64,000 nt of DNA from Paenibacillus tundrae (GTDB lineage Bacteria > Bacillota > Bacilli > Paenibacillales > Paenibacillaceae), in assembly GCF_036884255.1 (NCBI RefSeq), contig NZ_CP145605.1, positions 682,001-746,000 of the forward strand, given 5' to 3'. Shown piece by piece: positions 18,086-26,131 of this stretch. Within the stretch, counting starts at the first letter, position 1. Every line of letters begins with the position of its first letter. Position numbers and translations under genes: made by a program. The notes beneath the pieces are model-generated. The model was given only the letters and a program-made list of their open reading frames with translations, made no database searches and was not told where the DNA came from.

Positions 18086-18520
18086 ATGTCTATGTCATTT
18101 GATCAATACATGAAAGATATGGTTCAACCGATGCGGGATGAACTGACTCGCCTGGGTATTCAAGAATTGCGTACACCGGAGGAAGTCGAAGCAAGTCTGC
18201 CAGATGCCAAAGGTACAGCACTGGTCGTAATCAACTCGGTATGTGGATGTGCTGCAGGTCAGTGCCGTCCAGGAGTTGCTCAAGCATTGCAAAATGATCT
18301 TACACCAGATCACTTGTATACTGTATTTGCTGGACAAGATAAAGAAGCTACAGCGAAAGCTCGTGAGTTTTTTGCACCATATCCACCGTCCTCCCCATCC
18401 ATCGCACTGATGAAAGACGGAGAACTCGTTCACTTCATCGAGCGTCACCAAGTTGAAGATCGTTCCGCGGAGGAAATTGCTGCTGAGCTTACCAGCGTGT
18501 TTGATCGTTACTGCCGTTAA
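18086..18520 (+). CDS. Bacilliredoxin, BrxA/BrxB (YphP/YqiW) family
   Basis: A 144-residue thioredoxin-like protein. The active site is CGC in SVCGCAAGQCRPG, the hallmark of bacilliredoxins. These proteins remove bacillithiol from S-bacillithiolated proteins under oxidative stress and so imply that the host makes bacillithiol. The length matches the family. ATG 18086 is 8 nt after TAAGGAG and gives the usual MSMSFDQYM start; GTG 18077 overlaps the ribosome site. A terminator follows directly, so it is monocistronic. Paralogues BrxA and BrxB cannot be told apart here. Confidence 0.93.
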   Translation: MSMSFDQYMKDMVQPMRDELTRLGIQELRTPEEVEASLPDAKGTALVVINSVCGCAAGQCRPGVAQALQNDLTPDHLYTVFAGQDKEATAKAREFFAPYPPSSPSIALMKDGELVHFIERHQVEDRSAEEIAAELTSVFDRYCR

Positions 18521-18529
18521 TCAGCTCAT

Positions 18530-18576
18530 AAAGCGCCCCGCCCTTCGGATGACCGATGCCGGGGCGTTTCATTTTG
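18530..18576 (+). terminator. Intrinsic terminator
   Basis: AAGCGCCCCG / CGGGGCGTTT stem with a structured loop (CTTCGG inside), 10 bp after the bacilliredoxin stop. Confidence 0.88.
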
Positions 18577-18657
18577 AGTAGATAAGGTTATTGAACCATT
18601 CGAACCTTTCAAGTGGAACATCAAATTTCATTCTTTAGAAACGGGGTGTGATGAACG

Positions 18658-19467
18658 ATGAGTTTGCAACAACAGATCATCGCTGAATTGAAGGTTAAAC
18701 CAAGTATTAATCTGGAAGAGGAAGTACGCACACGTGTGGATTTCCTGAAAACGTATGTGAAAAATTCCGGCACCAAAGGATTGTTAATTGCAATTAGTGG
18801 CGGTATTGATAGTGCTGTAGCGGCAGCGCTTTGCAAAAAAGCAACGGACGAGCTGACAGCGGAGAATAATCAAGAGTACAAAACGCTCGGCGTATTCCAG
18901 CCTTATGGCGAACAACAGGATATCGCTGACAGCTACGCGGTAGCCAAAGCGTTTGACCTGAAACATGTGGTGGAAACCAATATCGAGGATGCGGTTAACG
19001 AGATCGCACTTGAGGTAGAGCAAGGCTTCAAATCCATGGGCAGCCCACGTCATATGACGCACCAAGGCAAAGGCAACGTAAAAGCAAGAACACGTATGGT
19101 CATGCAATATGCGCTTGCTTTTGAAGAGAGCTTACTTGTAGTGGGTACAGACCATGCTTCGGAAGCTATCACAGGCTTCTATACTAAATGGGGCGATGGC
19201 GCGGTGGATATTACGCCACTTAGCACCTTGAACAAACGCCAAGTACGTCAACTCGCTGCGCATCTGGGTGTTCCACAAGAGATTCTGGACAAGGCACCAT
19301 CCGCAGGACTATGGGAAGGCCAGACCGATGAGACGGAGCTGGGCATCTCTTATGAAGCGAACAGTGATTACCTGGAAGGCAAGCAGATTGATCCTGCTGC
19401 ACAGGAGAAGCTTGAGGCGTTCTATACACGCACACATCACAAACGTAATGCCATCCCTGGCATCTAA
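18658..19467 (+). CDS. nadE: NH3-dependent NAD+ synthetase
   Basis: A 269-residue enzyme that makes NAD+ from deamido-NAD+, ATP and ammonia, the last step of NAD synthesis. The ATP pyrophosphatase loop is SGGIDSA (47-53). The family segments VGTDHASEAITGFYTKWGDG and PLSTLNKRQVR are present, and the C-terminal THHKRNAIPGI matches the closed-form tail of bacterial NadE. It has no glutaminase domain, so it is the ammonia-dependent type. Homodimeric and cytosolic. GGGGTGTGATGAACG precedes ATG 18658. A terminator follows at 19580. Confidence 0.96.
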   Translation: MSLQQQIIAELKVKPSINLEEEVRTRVDFLKTYVKNSGTKGLLIAISGGIDSAVAAALCKKATDELTAENNQEYKTLGVFQPYGEQQDIADSYAVAKAFDLKHVVETNIEDAVNEIALEVEQGFKSMGSPRHMTHQGKGNVKARTRMVMQYALAFEESLLVVGTDHASEAITGFYTKWGDGAVDITPLSTLNKRQVRQLAAHLGVPQEILDKAPSAGLWEGQTDETELGISYEANSDYLEGKQIDPAAQEKLEAFYTRTHHKRNAIPGI

Positions 19468-19579
19468 TAGAAGTTTGCGTATATCAAGTTTAAAGTTTAA
19501 GTAACGCTCTAACGATAAGATGTGTTACGTTTCTTCATGATGTTAATCGTTAAGCTTGTTAATCTAAGCCAAATCAAAG

Positions 19580-19622
19580 AAGACTCTGTTTCCACCATAT
19601 ACGTGGTTACAGAGTCTTTTTG
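19580..19622. terminator. Bidirectional intrinsic terminator
   Basis: AAGACTCTGT / ACAGAGTCTT stem with a T tract on the + side; sits between nadE (+) and the convergent hydrolase (-). Confidence 0.88.
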
Positions 19623-19666
19623 TGGTGTTTCCTCGTTTATAAAAATACAATTATCATGAAATTCGG

Positions 19667-20488
19667 TTACTTCGAATGACTCCATTCATCGATCTGCCGA
19701 AGAGTTTCGGATATCGCTTGTTCAAGTTGCGGCGTTGTTTCTTGGAATGGATGTACGGTGTTGAAGGTATGGGTGCCTCCCGGAATCTGGAGCCACGGAA
19801 TATCGTGACGGGCTTGTACCAACGTGGATGAGCCTTCACGAAGGCGTGCACTGTCTTCTGTCCCTTGAATGAGCGCGACGGGGAGTGTGGATTGGGTCAG
19901 ACGTTCAATGATGTCATACCTTGACTTGTGTTGGTCGAGGTCATCCAGAATAGACACGTCCAGAGGCATCTGTTGTCCGGTTCTTCCATTCGTAACGTAG
20001 CTACGGCCGTGAGTACGCATTTCTTCTTTTTGCTCAGCAGTGAATAGGTCTAGGTTGGTTACGCCGTTCCATGAGCATACACCTGCGATCTGTTCAGGGT
20101 GATCTAACGCGTAGACAAGACTCACCCCAGCACCGCGGCTATGTCCAACCAGATATATAGGCATATTGCCAAGCTCAGGCTGCTTAGAGACATATTCCAG
20201 TACGGTAGCTAGATCACTGAGTTCCTGGCTATATGTGTTTACGGCGAACTTCTCAAGCTCGGTAAATTGCTGCAAATCTTCCCCTATACCATTATGAGAG
20301 AAATTAAAGGTAAGGACATGATAGTTTTCACTTAATTGGGAAGCAGCATAAGGGAACATGCCCCAGTCTTTGAAGCCTTTATATCCATGGACGACAATGA
20401 TGATACCTTGAGCCGATTGACGGGCAAGAAACGTATCCCCGCGAATAACGGAACTGTCGCCTGTCGGTAGTTCAAACGCTGTAGACAT
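19667..20488 (-). CDS. Alpha/beta hydrolase, DLH/S9-like
   Basis: A 273-residue alpha/beta hydrolase. The oxyanion strand reads VVHGYKGFKDWG, the nucleophile elbow is GHSRGA with Ser117, and the likely acid and His lie in QGTEDSARL and GGTHTFNTVHPF. It has no signal peptide and is cytosolic. It resembles small dienelactone-hydrolase or peptidase-like esterases with unknown substrate. An AGGAGGAATG site precedes the start. It is convergent with nadE. The 348 bp between it and acpS show no gene or clear promoter that I can define. Confidence 0.88.
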   Translation of the reverse strand: MSTAFELPTGDSSVIRGDTFLARQSAQGIIIVVHGYKGFKDWGMFPYAASQLSENYHVLTFNFSHNGIGEDLQQFTELEKFAVNTYSQELSDLATVLEYVSKQPELGNMPIYLVGHSRGAGVSLVYALDHPEQIAGVCSWNGVTNLDLFTAEQKEEMRTHGRSYVTNGRTGQQMPLDVSILDDLDQHKSRYDIIERLTQSTLPVALIQGTEDSARLREGSSTLVQARHDIPWLQIPGGTHTFNTVHPFQETTPQLEQAISETLRQIDEWSHSK

Positions 20489-20836
20489 GTAGCATTCCTC
20501 CTACGTATATTTAGTGGCTAATACTGCATTGAGTCATTCATTTGTGTATAGCGATATTAAACTAAATGGAACGCGAACGCATTTGTTCTCCAAATGCTCG
20601 TTGGTAATTATTTTATCATACGGATTATAAACGGATATACTCGCATCTAGGTTCTCCTCCTGCTACAATAGAATACGTGTTCGGATGTACCTTAAACTTT
20701 TAGATGTAATCTCCTTGGATGGAGAGATAGATTAGGGTAGCTGTTCGTCGAATTAGGTTACAGTAGCGAAGCGAAGTGAATACTTTAATATTTGGGCAAC
20801 CTTTTATTGTATAAATGATTAAGCGGGTGAATCTTG

Positions 20837-21232
20837 ATGATCGTTGGAATCGGAAATGATGTGCTGGAAATTGCACGGATGCATAAGCTAATGTCTGGGC
20901 GACATGCCGAGTCATTCATGGAGAGAATTCTGACCCCGGCGGAACGGGAAATTGCGAATCAGCGGGGAAAACGGTTGATTGAATTTGTGTCAGGACGATT
21001 CGCTGCCAAAGAGGCAATATCCAAAGCATTCGGTTGTGGTATTGGCGGTACGATGAGCTTTACCGATATTGAAGTGCTGCCTGATAGCAAAGGAAAGCCG
21101 GTAGCAACTTTATCTGCTCAGGCTTGGGAGCGCCTTGGTCTGCCCGCCGAGGATCGATATATGATTCATCTGAGCATCACGCATCAGACAGAGCTTGCGG
21201 CGGCATTTGCCGTGGTGGAGCGTATGGATTAA
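20837..21232 (+). CDS. acpS: Holo-[acyl-carrier-protein] synthase
   Basis: A 131-residue phosphopantetheinyl transferase that moves 4'-phosphopantetheine from CoA to a serine of acyl carrier protein, activating it for fatty-acid synthesis. The N-terminus MIVGIGNDVLEI supplies the metal-binding Asp8, and SGRFAAKEAISKAFG holds the second metal ligand and CoA-binding lysine. The C-terminus HLSITHQTELAAAFAVVE is typical. ATG 20837 is preferred over TTG 20834 since the family almost always begins MIxGIG. mutY begins 50 bp downstream and may be co-transcribed. Confidence 0.95.
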   Translation: MIVGIGNDVLEIARMHKLMSGRHAESFMERILTPAEREIANQRGKRLIEFVSGRFAAKEAISKAFGCGIGGTMSFTDIEVLPDSKGKPVATLSAQAWERLGLPAEDRYMIHLSITHQTELAAAFAVVERMD

Positions 21233-21281
21233 GAGAAGTAGTGTGAAAAGAGTAGTAAGGGAATCAGGAGAGGACGGGAAC

Positions 21282-22622
21282 ATGGGTTTAATTGAACAAA
21301 AGCAACATTTCAGTGTAAATCTGCTGGACTGGTATATGATCAATAGACGGGATTTACCTTGGCGTCGCCACAACAATCCTTATTTTACGTGGGTATCCGA
21401 AATTATGCTTCAGCAGACACGGGTGGATACTGTGATTCCATATTTCAATCGGTTTATTGGCAATTTTCCGACAGTACAAGCCTTGGCTGAAGCACCCGAA
21501 GAAGATGTCCTTAAGAACTGGGAGGGTCTGGGCTATTATTCTCGTGCACGTAACTTACAGGCGGCGGCTAGGCAAGTTATGGAGCTGCACGGGGGAGAAA
21601 TTCCTCAAAATAAACAGGCTGTGTTTGCGTTAAAAGGGGTTGGCCCCTACACGGCTGGGGCCATTCTTAGCATTGCCTTCAACCAACCGCAGCCTGCGGT
21701 GGATGGCAATGTTATGCGGGTACTGTCCCGATACTTCCTCATTGATGAGGACATTATGAAGGGCAGCACCCGTGTTCTTATGGAAGAGCTCGCAGGAGAG
21801 CTCATTCCAGAAGGGCGAGCGCGTGATTTCAACCAGGCGCTCATGGAGCTTGGCGCGCTGGTGTGTACACCCAAAGCGCCGCATTGCCTAACTTGCCCAG
21901 TGATGGAGCAATGTTCAGGCCGTATCGCCGGCAGGGAGCTTACGCTGCCGGTCAAAACCAAGGCGAAGCCGCCGCGCCCTGAGCAGCGGCTGGTCGCCAT
22001 TGTGGAAGGCCGCGGCGCACATCGCGGCCGTGTGCTTGTGCGTCAGCGCCCGGAGAGCGGCCTATTGGCCCGGATGTGGGAGCTGCCGCATGTACTAGCG
22101 GAGCCGCCTGCCAAAGCTGGCAAGAAGGCGGCGCCGCTGGCGGATGAGCCGGCGATGGCGCTGCTCGCCGGCAGTCTGTGGGCGGAGGGCTTCGCTGCCC
22201 GCCCAGAAGGGCTGGCTACTCATGCGGAGCATGTGTTCAGCCATATCGTTTGGCAACTGCAGGTGTACAAGTGCACCGAGCAGAGCCAGAGCAGTGAGCT
22301 TCCGCTGATTGCGGCGGAAGCGAGAGCCGCCTACGATGCACAGGCGGCAGCCAAGGATACCGTTGCTACAGATCCTGATGGGCAATCGGCATCCACATTT
22401 ACATCCACATCCTCAACAACATCAGATCAGGCAGAACGAAGAATGCTACCAGATGATGTAGAGGTTCAAGACAATGCTTCTCAGACCTATATTGGTAAAG
22501 GCGATCAGCTAACATATCGCTGGATAGGGCCTGAAGATATGGACAAGATGGCATTCCCGAATATCTTCTTGAAGCTGCTTAGCAGTTATTTTGCTGGCGT
22601 GTATGATGATAGTAACGAGTAA
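21282..22622 (+). CDS. mutY: Adenine DNA glycosylase MutY
   Basis: A 446-residue base-excision enzyme that removes adenine opposite 8-oxoguanine. The N-terminal HhH-GPD domain has the catalytic Glu region WVSEIMLQQTRVDT, the hairpin LKGVGPYTAGAI with the Asp in AVDGNVMRV, and an iron-sulfur cluster pattern C-x6-C-x2-C-x5-C (CTPKAPHCLTCPVMEQC). The C-terminal MutT-like domain that recognises 8-oxoG is present but interrupted around residues 345-405 by an Ala/Ser/Thr-rich, low-complexity stretch. DNA of 21.9-22.35 kb is visibly richer in GC than its surroundings. The start is ATG 21282 behind CAGGAGAGG; the open frame upstream to 21195 overlaps acpS and is not used. Confidence 0.93.
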   Translation: MGLIEQKQHFSVNLLDWYMINRRDLPWRRHNNPYFTWVSEIMLQQTRVDTVIPYFNRFIGNFPTVQALAEAPEEDVLKNWEGLGYYSRARNLQAAARQVMELHGGEIPQNKQAVFALKGVGPYTAGAILSIAFNQPQPAVDGNVMRVLSRYFLIDEDIMKGSTRVLMEELAGELIPEGRARDFNQALMELGALVCTPKAPHCLTCPVMEQCSGRIAGRELTLPVKTKAKPPRPEQRLVAIVEGRGAHRGRVLVRQRPESGLLARMWELPHVLAEPPAKAGKKAAPLADEPAMALLAGSLWAEGFAARPEGLATHAEHVFSHIVWQLQVYKCTEQSQSSELPLIAAEARAAYDAQAAAKDTVATDPDGQSASTFTSTSSTTSDQAERRMLPDDVEVQDNASQTYIGKGDQLTYRWIGPEDMDKMAFPNIFLKLLSSYFAGVYDDSNE

Positions 22623-22672
22623 TGAAGAGTAATAACGAGTAATAAAGAGTAATAAAGAGTAATAAAGAGTGA
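22618..22672. repeat. 10-bp tandem repeat at the mutY stop codon
   Basis: Units of GAGTAATAAA (variants GAGTAATGAA, GAGTAATAAC) repeat five times starting at 22618. The mutY stop TAA (22620-22622) lies inside the first unit. Confidence 0.85.
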
Positions 22673-22904
22673 ATGGGGCTACACCTTACTCTTTGACGTA
22701 ATAGGAAAAGCGCAGAGCACATCCAAGCGGACGGAAACATTCATGTGCCCGGGAGAGGGGATTTTTCATACATGGATGGTGGAAGAGGCGGTCAGGTATG
22801 TACAGGTATTGTACCGGAAGAGTAACAATGGCTTATTCCATATTCAAGGTTAACTGTCCGTTTGGATTGTGTAAGAGTGTAGTCGAGCAGGAGTGTTAAC
22901 GAAT

Positions 22905-23036
22905 AGTACTACCGAATGTACTACCGAAAGTACTAACGAAAGTACTACGGAATGTACTATGGTATGTACTTCCGAGAGTAATCTCAAAAGTATGAACAAA
23001 AGAACTACCAGGAGTACTACAAGAAGTACTACCAAT
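22905..23036. repeat. 12-bp tandem repeat, 11 units
   Basis: Eleven units of 12 bp with consensus AGTACTACCGAA, several nearly exact and the middle ones degenerate. It lies in the 480-bp mutY-IS gap. Frames across it give repetitive peptides on both strands, but no ribosome site or start supports a gene. Confidence 0.85.
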
Positions 23037-23042
23037 AGTGGC

Positions 23043-23104
23043 TAACGAATCCGAAAGAGCTTATTATGGCGATAAACCTAAAATATAAGTTTTAACGAAT
23101 CTGA
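23043..23104 (+). repeat. 23-nt dispersed motif: copy 1 and left half of copy 2
   Basis: Copy 1 at 23043-23065 starts TAACGAATCCGAAAGAGCTT. Copy 2 begins at 23093 as TAACGAATCTGA and is cut at 23104 by the insertion sequence; it resumes at 24398 as ATGACGCTATT. Together the halves restore a 23-nt unit. Confidence 0.55.
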
Positions 23105-23175
23105 TGGAGCTAGAATAAAAAGTGGACACCCAATAACGGACAGAAGGATAATAAGGCTAACGGAGGTGTGTCCAC

Positions 23176-23493
23176 ATGGGAGAACAGCGGCAACGATACA
23201 ATGAAGAATTTAAGAAACAAACGGTAAAATTTATCCAAGAACAGACCAAGACACTCGGAGACTTGGCAGAAGAACTCAACATTCCAAAAAGTACATTACA
23301 CCAGTGGATGGGCAAGTATCGCGAACTTAAACATGAGCCCGTAGCTAGCGTAGATCGAGTGAAAGAACTGGAAGCAGAGCTTAAAGAAATGCGCCGGTTA
23401 CTTCAAGAGAAAGAGCATACGCTTGCGGACACGCAAGAGGAACTGGCTATTGTAAAAAAAGCAGTGCACATCTTCAGCAAACCAAAGAGCTAA
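23176..23493 (+). CDS. IS3-family transposase OrfA (helix-turn-helix)
   Basis: A 105-residue protein with an N-terminal helix-turn-helix (LGDLAEELNIPKSTLHQWMG) and a C-terminal leucine-zipper-like coiled coil (KELEAELKEMRRLLQEKEHT). In IS3 elements OrfA binds the inverted repeats and regulates transposition. GGAGGTGTGTCCACATG supplies the ribosome site. At 23454-23461 the run AAAAAAAG can shift ribosomes by -1 into orfB to make the full OrfAB transposase. Confidence 0.93.
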   Translation: MGEQRQRYNEEFKKQTVKFIQEQTKTLGDLAEELNIPKSTLHQWMGKYRELKHEPVASVDRVKELEAELKEMRRLLQEKEHTLADTQEELAIVKKAVHIFSKPKS

Positions 23494-24368
23494 GGTTTCA
23501 GTTTCTGGAAAACCATCGCTCCCTGTTTTCTTTGGAGAAGATGTGCACTCTGTTACACGTGTCACGGAGCGGATATTACAAGTGGCGGATGGATCGAACA
23601 AGTAAACAGCAGCACCGGAGAACTGAGATCATGAAGCGTATTCGATTTCATTTCTACGACCACCAGAAGCGGTGTGGAAGTCCGAAAATTACGTATGCGC
23701 TCCATCTGGAAGGATACAGAATCTCTTCCCGTACCGTCAGTATATACATGCGTCAAATGAATCTTCGTTCCGTGCACACTCCTCGGTATCGTGTCCAAAC
23801 GACGGATTCTAACCATCATCATCCCATTGCACCAAATACGCTGAACCAGCAATTTCAAACGTCCAAACCGAACACCGTATGGGTCACCGATATCACCTAC
23901 ATTCCCTGCCGAGGAGGCCGGTTATATCTCGCCAGTGTTCTGGATTTATGTACGCGTGAAATTGTAGGCTGGCGTCTGTACAACCATATGGAAACGAGTC
24001 TGGTGCTAGGTGCATTGAATGATGCTTACCGGGCCAAACGCCCCGCTCCAGGACTGCTACATCACTCGGATCGTGGCTCGCAGTACACGTCAAAAGAATA
24101 CGTGGAGCAACTGAAATCGTATGGTATGGAGCTCAGTATGAGCCGCCGAGGAAACTGTTACGATAACGCATGTATCGAGTCTTGGCACAGTATTTTGAAG
24201 AAAGAACTCATTCACTGTAACCCTCGTTTTAAGAATCCAGAAGAGGCTTATAACACCATTTACCAGTACATTGAGTTCTATTACAACCGCAAGCGAATGC
24301 ATGGTGCGCTAGGTTATCTTTCCCCTGCTCGTTTTGCGAAGAAATTTACGGACAAATCCGTCGCGTAA
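23454..24368 (+). CDS. IS3-family transposase OrfB (DDE catalytic domain), made by -1 frameshift
   Basis: This frame is -1 relative to orfA and has no good start of its own; it continues from the A7G run with KELRFQFLENHRSLFSLEKM. It holds an HTH_21-like region (HFYDHQKRCGSPKITYAL) and an integrase core with the DDE triad: Asp in VWVTDITYIP, Asp in LLHHSDRGSQYTS and Glu in CYDNACIESWHS. The C-terminus FYYNRKRMHGALGYLSPARF is the family signature. All catalytic residues are present, so the fusion protein should be active. A TTG at 23532 is an unlikely independent start. Confidence 0.92.
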   Translation, partial: KKSSAHLQQTKELRFQFLENHRSLFSLEKMCTLLHVSRSGYYKWRMDRTSKQQHRRTEIMKRIRFHFYDHQKRCGSPKITYALHLEGYRISSRTVSIYMRQMNLRSVHTPRYRVQTTDSNHHHPIAPNTLNQQFQTSKPNTVWVTDITYIPCRGGRLYLASVLDLCTREIVGWRLYNHMETSLVLGALNDAYRAKRPAPGLLHHSDRGSQYTSKEYVEQLKSYGMELSMSRRGNCYDNACIESWHSILKKELIHCNPRFKNPEEAYNTIYQYIEFYYNRKRMHGALGYLSPARFAKKFTDKSVA

Positions 24369-24397
24369 GTGTCTACTTTCTTGACATAGGTCCATGA

Positions 24398-24529
24398 ATG
24401 ACGCTATTTAAGCTGAAACGGTTAAAAACGGCGAAGGTCAAGTCCATATTTGGGATAATAGCGTGCCTAGGGTTCCTTAGATTCTCTGTGGTATGAAATA
24501 TAGAAAGATAGCGTGTCCTCAGTTCGTTA
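24398..24529. repeat. 23-nt dispersed motif: right half of copy 2, and copies 3 and 4
   Basis: The right half of the IS-split copy is at 24398-24408. Copies 3 (24457-24479) and 4 (24507-24529) are on the minus strand and read TAAGGAACCCTAGGCACGCT and TAACGAACTGAGGACACGCT at their starts. Each is 23 nt and ends in CTAT[CT]. Confidence 0.55.
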
Positions 24530-24800
24530 GATTAAACACTGTTAGATGGAACACTAGAGAATAATCTGTGACCCGCGCACAGTTTGTGTCATGACGCAGG
24601 GGACAGAGCTATCGGGAAGCCTTCGTAGAGGATTAATAAACGGGTTTCGCACCTTAGTTAAACACATGAAAGCTATTATATAGAACTTAAGCTAGCGAAA
24701 TTGTTAACCTTCGGCATGTTGACGAGCATCATCATCCGGTTCGATGATCTCGCTACCGCCAGAGATGAACAACATACCTGTGCTTTTCCTAAATCATGAC

Positions 24801-24828
24801 CACCCGTCCACGGGTGGTTTTTTGTTTC
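24801..24828 (+). terminator. Orphan intrinsic terminator
   Basis: ACCACCCG / CGGGTGGT stem with loop TCCA and six T residues. It faces + but no gene ends upstream except the IS 430 bp away. The open frame around it (24744-24932) has no credible start. The 600-bp stretch 24395-24989 is otherwise without a gene that I can support. Confidence 0.75.
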
Positions 24829-24875
24829 CTTTCATTTTCTTACGTTTCACGCACTCAACTGGCCAAAGTCCTAAC

Positions 24876-24923
24876 AAAAAAAGAGCCTTACTCGGTCATC
24901 AGACCAAGTCGGGCTCTTTTTTT
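24876..24923. terminator. Intrinsic terminator of sodA
   Basis: AAAAAAGAGCC / GGGCTCTTTTTT stem with an inner ACTCGGTC / GACCAAGT pair, 70 bp beyond the sodA stop; the A and T runs make it work in both directions. Confidence 0.88.
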
Positions 24924-24989
24924 ATCGGATGAAACATCTATTTAGGATGAAGCATCTGTTTAGATGAGACGTATTTAAGTGAAACAAAC

Positions 24990-25601
24990 TTATTTCGCAG
25001 CAGCGTAACGTTTGTTTACTTCATCCCAGTTGATTACATTCCAGAAAGCGCCAATGTAGTCAGGGCGTTTGTTTTGGTATTTCAGGTAGTAAGCGTGCTC
25101 CCATACGTCCAGACCCAATACTGGAGTCAGACCTTCGAAGAGTGGGCTGTCTTGGTTAGGCGTGCTAGTGATGGACAATTTGCCATCTTTGCCTACAACG
25201 AGCCAAGCCCAACCGGAACCGAAACGAGTTGTAGCTGCTTTAGCAAAATCTTCTTTGAATTTGTCAAAGCCACCCAGTTCGCTGTCGATTGCAGCTGCGA
25301 TGTCGCCAGTTGGAGCGCCGCCGCCGTTAGGTCCGATGATTTCCCAGAACAAGCTATGGTTAGCATGTCCACCACCATTGTTGCGAACCGCTGTGCGGAT
25401 GCTTTCAGGTACGCTATCCAGGTTAGCAATCAGATCTTCCAAGCTTTTTTCTTGCAGTTCAGGAGCGCTTTCCAGAGCTGCGTTCAAGTTAGTTACGTAA
25501 GTATTGTGATGGCGATCGTGGTGGATTTCCATCGTTTGTGCATCGATATGTGGTTCCAGTGCGTCGTTAGCGTAAGGAAGTGCCGGTAGTTGAAAAGCCA
25601 T
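24990..25601 (-). CDS. sodA: Superoxide dismutase (Mn type)
   Basis: A 203-residue enzyme that converts superoxide to hydrogen peroxide and oxygen in the cytosol. The metal ligands are His27 ([12 protein letters not shown]), His82 ([11 protein letters not shown]), Asp165 and His169 ([14 protein letters not shown]). The GGG before the second His and the pattern [10 protein letters not shown] fit the manganese form. The length is standard. CAGGAGG precedes ATG 25601. A candidate promoter lies at 25785-25813, giving a leader of about 175 nt. A second, divergent dismutase domain is encoded at 37241. Confidence 0.96.
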   Translation of the reverse strand: MAFQLPALPYANDALEPHIDAQTMEIHHDRHHNTYVTNLNAALESAPELQEKSLEDLIANLDSVPESIRTAVRNNGGGHANHSLFWEIIGPNGGGAPTGDIAAAIDSELGGFDKFKEDFAKAATTRFGSGWAWLVVGKDGKLSITSTPNQDSPLFEGLTPVLGLDVWEHAYYLKYQNKRPDYIGAFWNVINWDEVNKRYAAAK

Positions 25602-25784
25602 AGTGAAAAACCTCCTGATATTTTATGATTTTTGGTAATTCAGCACTTTGCATCCGTTCGATTCGAATCCTTCCAGGGCATGACATGGATAAGAAACGTA
25701 CCCATCCACATCTTGCAGAAGTGGCTCGTCCGAATAAAATGCAAATTGCTCAGGTACATATGTATTAATACCCTTGCCACTAAT

Positions 25785-25813
25785 ATTAAACCGCATTCGG
25801 GCTAATTAAGCAA
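25785..25813 (-). promoter_or_regulatory. Candidate sodA promoter
   Basis: On the minus strand TTGCTT (25813-25808) and TTTAAT (25790-25785) are separated by 17 bp. Good spacing and A+T-rich downstream sequence support it; the start site is not known. Confidence 0.45.
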
Positions 25814-25943
25814 CATTTTTGTTTATTAAGTCCCCCGGGGCGTTGATCTATTAATGGGTCAGAGATAACAAACATATTTTACCCTTTTTGAATATATTTA
25901 TGTGAAATATTCTTAAAATTAAAAGAGAAACGTTCATATTTTG

Positions 25944-25973
25944 TTGAAAACGGTTACAATTAAGCGCTTTCAA
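25944..25973. promoter_or_regulatory. Two adjacent CcpA (cre)-like sites
   Basis: 25944-25958 reads TTGAAAACGGTTACA, matching the relaxed cre consensus WTGNAANCGNWNNCW at all fixed positions. 25959-25973 on the other strand reads TTGAAAGCGCTTAAT, with one mismatch. They lie in the 530-bp gap between divergent sodA and the GNAT gene, about 160 bp before the latter. Control by carbon supply is an inference. Nothing else clear is seen in this A+T-rich gap. Confidence 0.45.
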
Positions 25974-26131
25974 AAGAAAATGCGTGTTTTATGGCGTAAA
26001 GTATGGTTTAATTGACGGAGAAGAGGTATTTTCTCGTTTTTTGTCATTATACGAACTTTGGGTTTTTGGTAAAAAGGGTAACCTTTCTATGTAAAAACCT
26101 CATCAAGCTAACGAAAAGGGAGATTTAAGAC

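Larger units (their letters stand above)
23105..24394 (+). mobile_element. Complete IS3-family insertion sequence (1290 bp)
   Basis: The left end starts TGGAGCTAGAATAAAAAGTG (23105) and the right end, read on the minus strand from 24394, starts TGGACCTATGTCAAGAAAGT; the two form an imperfect inverted repeat of about 25 bp. A 3-bp direct repeat TGA flanks the element (23102-23104 and 24395-24397), typical of IS3 transposition. Two overlapping frames, orfA and orfB, are intact and linked by an A7G slip site. The element looks functional. The subgroup within IS3 (IS150-like or other) cannot be fixed by eye. Confidence 0.93.

Noticed and set aside
22850..23035. Val/Leu-rich 61-residue frame on the minus strand
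   Set aside because: It is created by the 12-bp repeat; it only looks like a membrane peptide because of the repeat translation.
22905..23036. CRISPR-like array
   Set aside because: The units are contiguous 12-mers without spacers, and no cas gene is present.
24744..24932. 62-residue frame between the IS and sodA
   Set aside because: It spans two intrinsic terminators and has no credible ribosome site.
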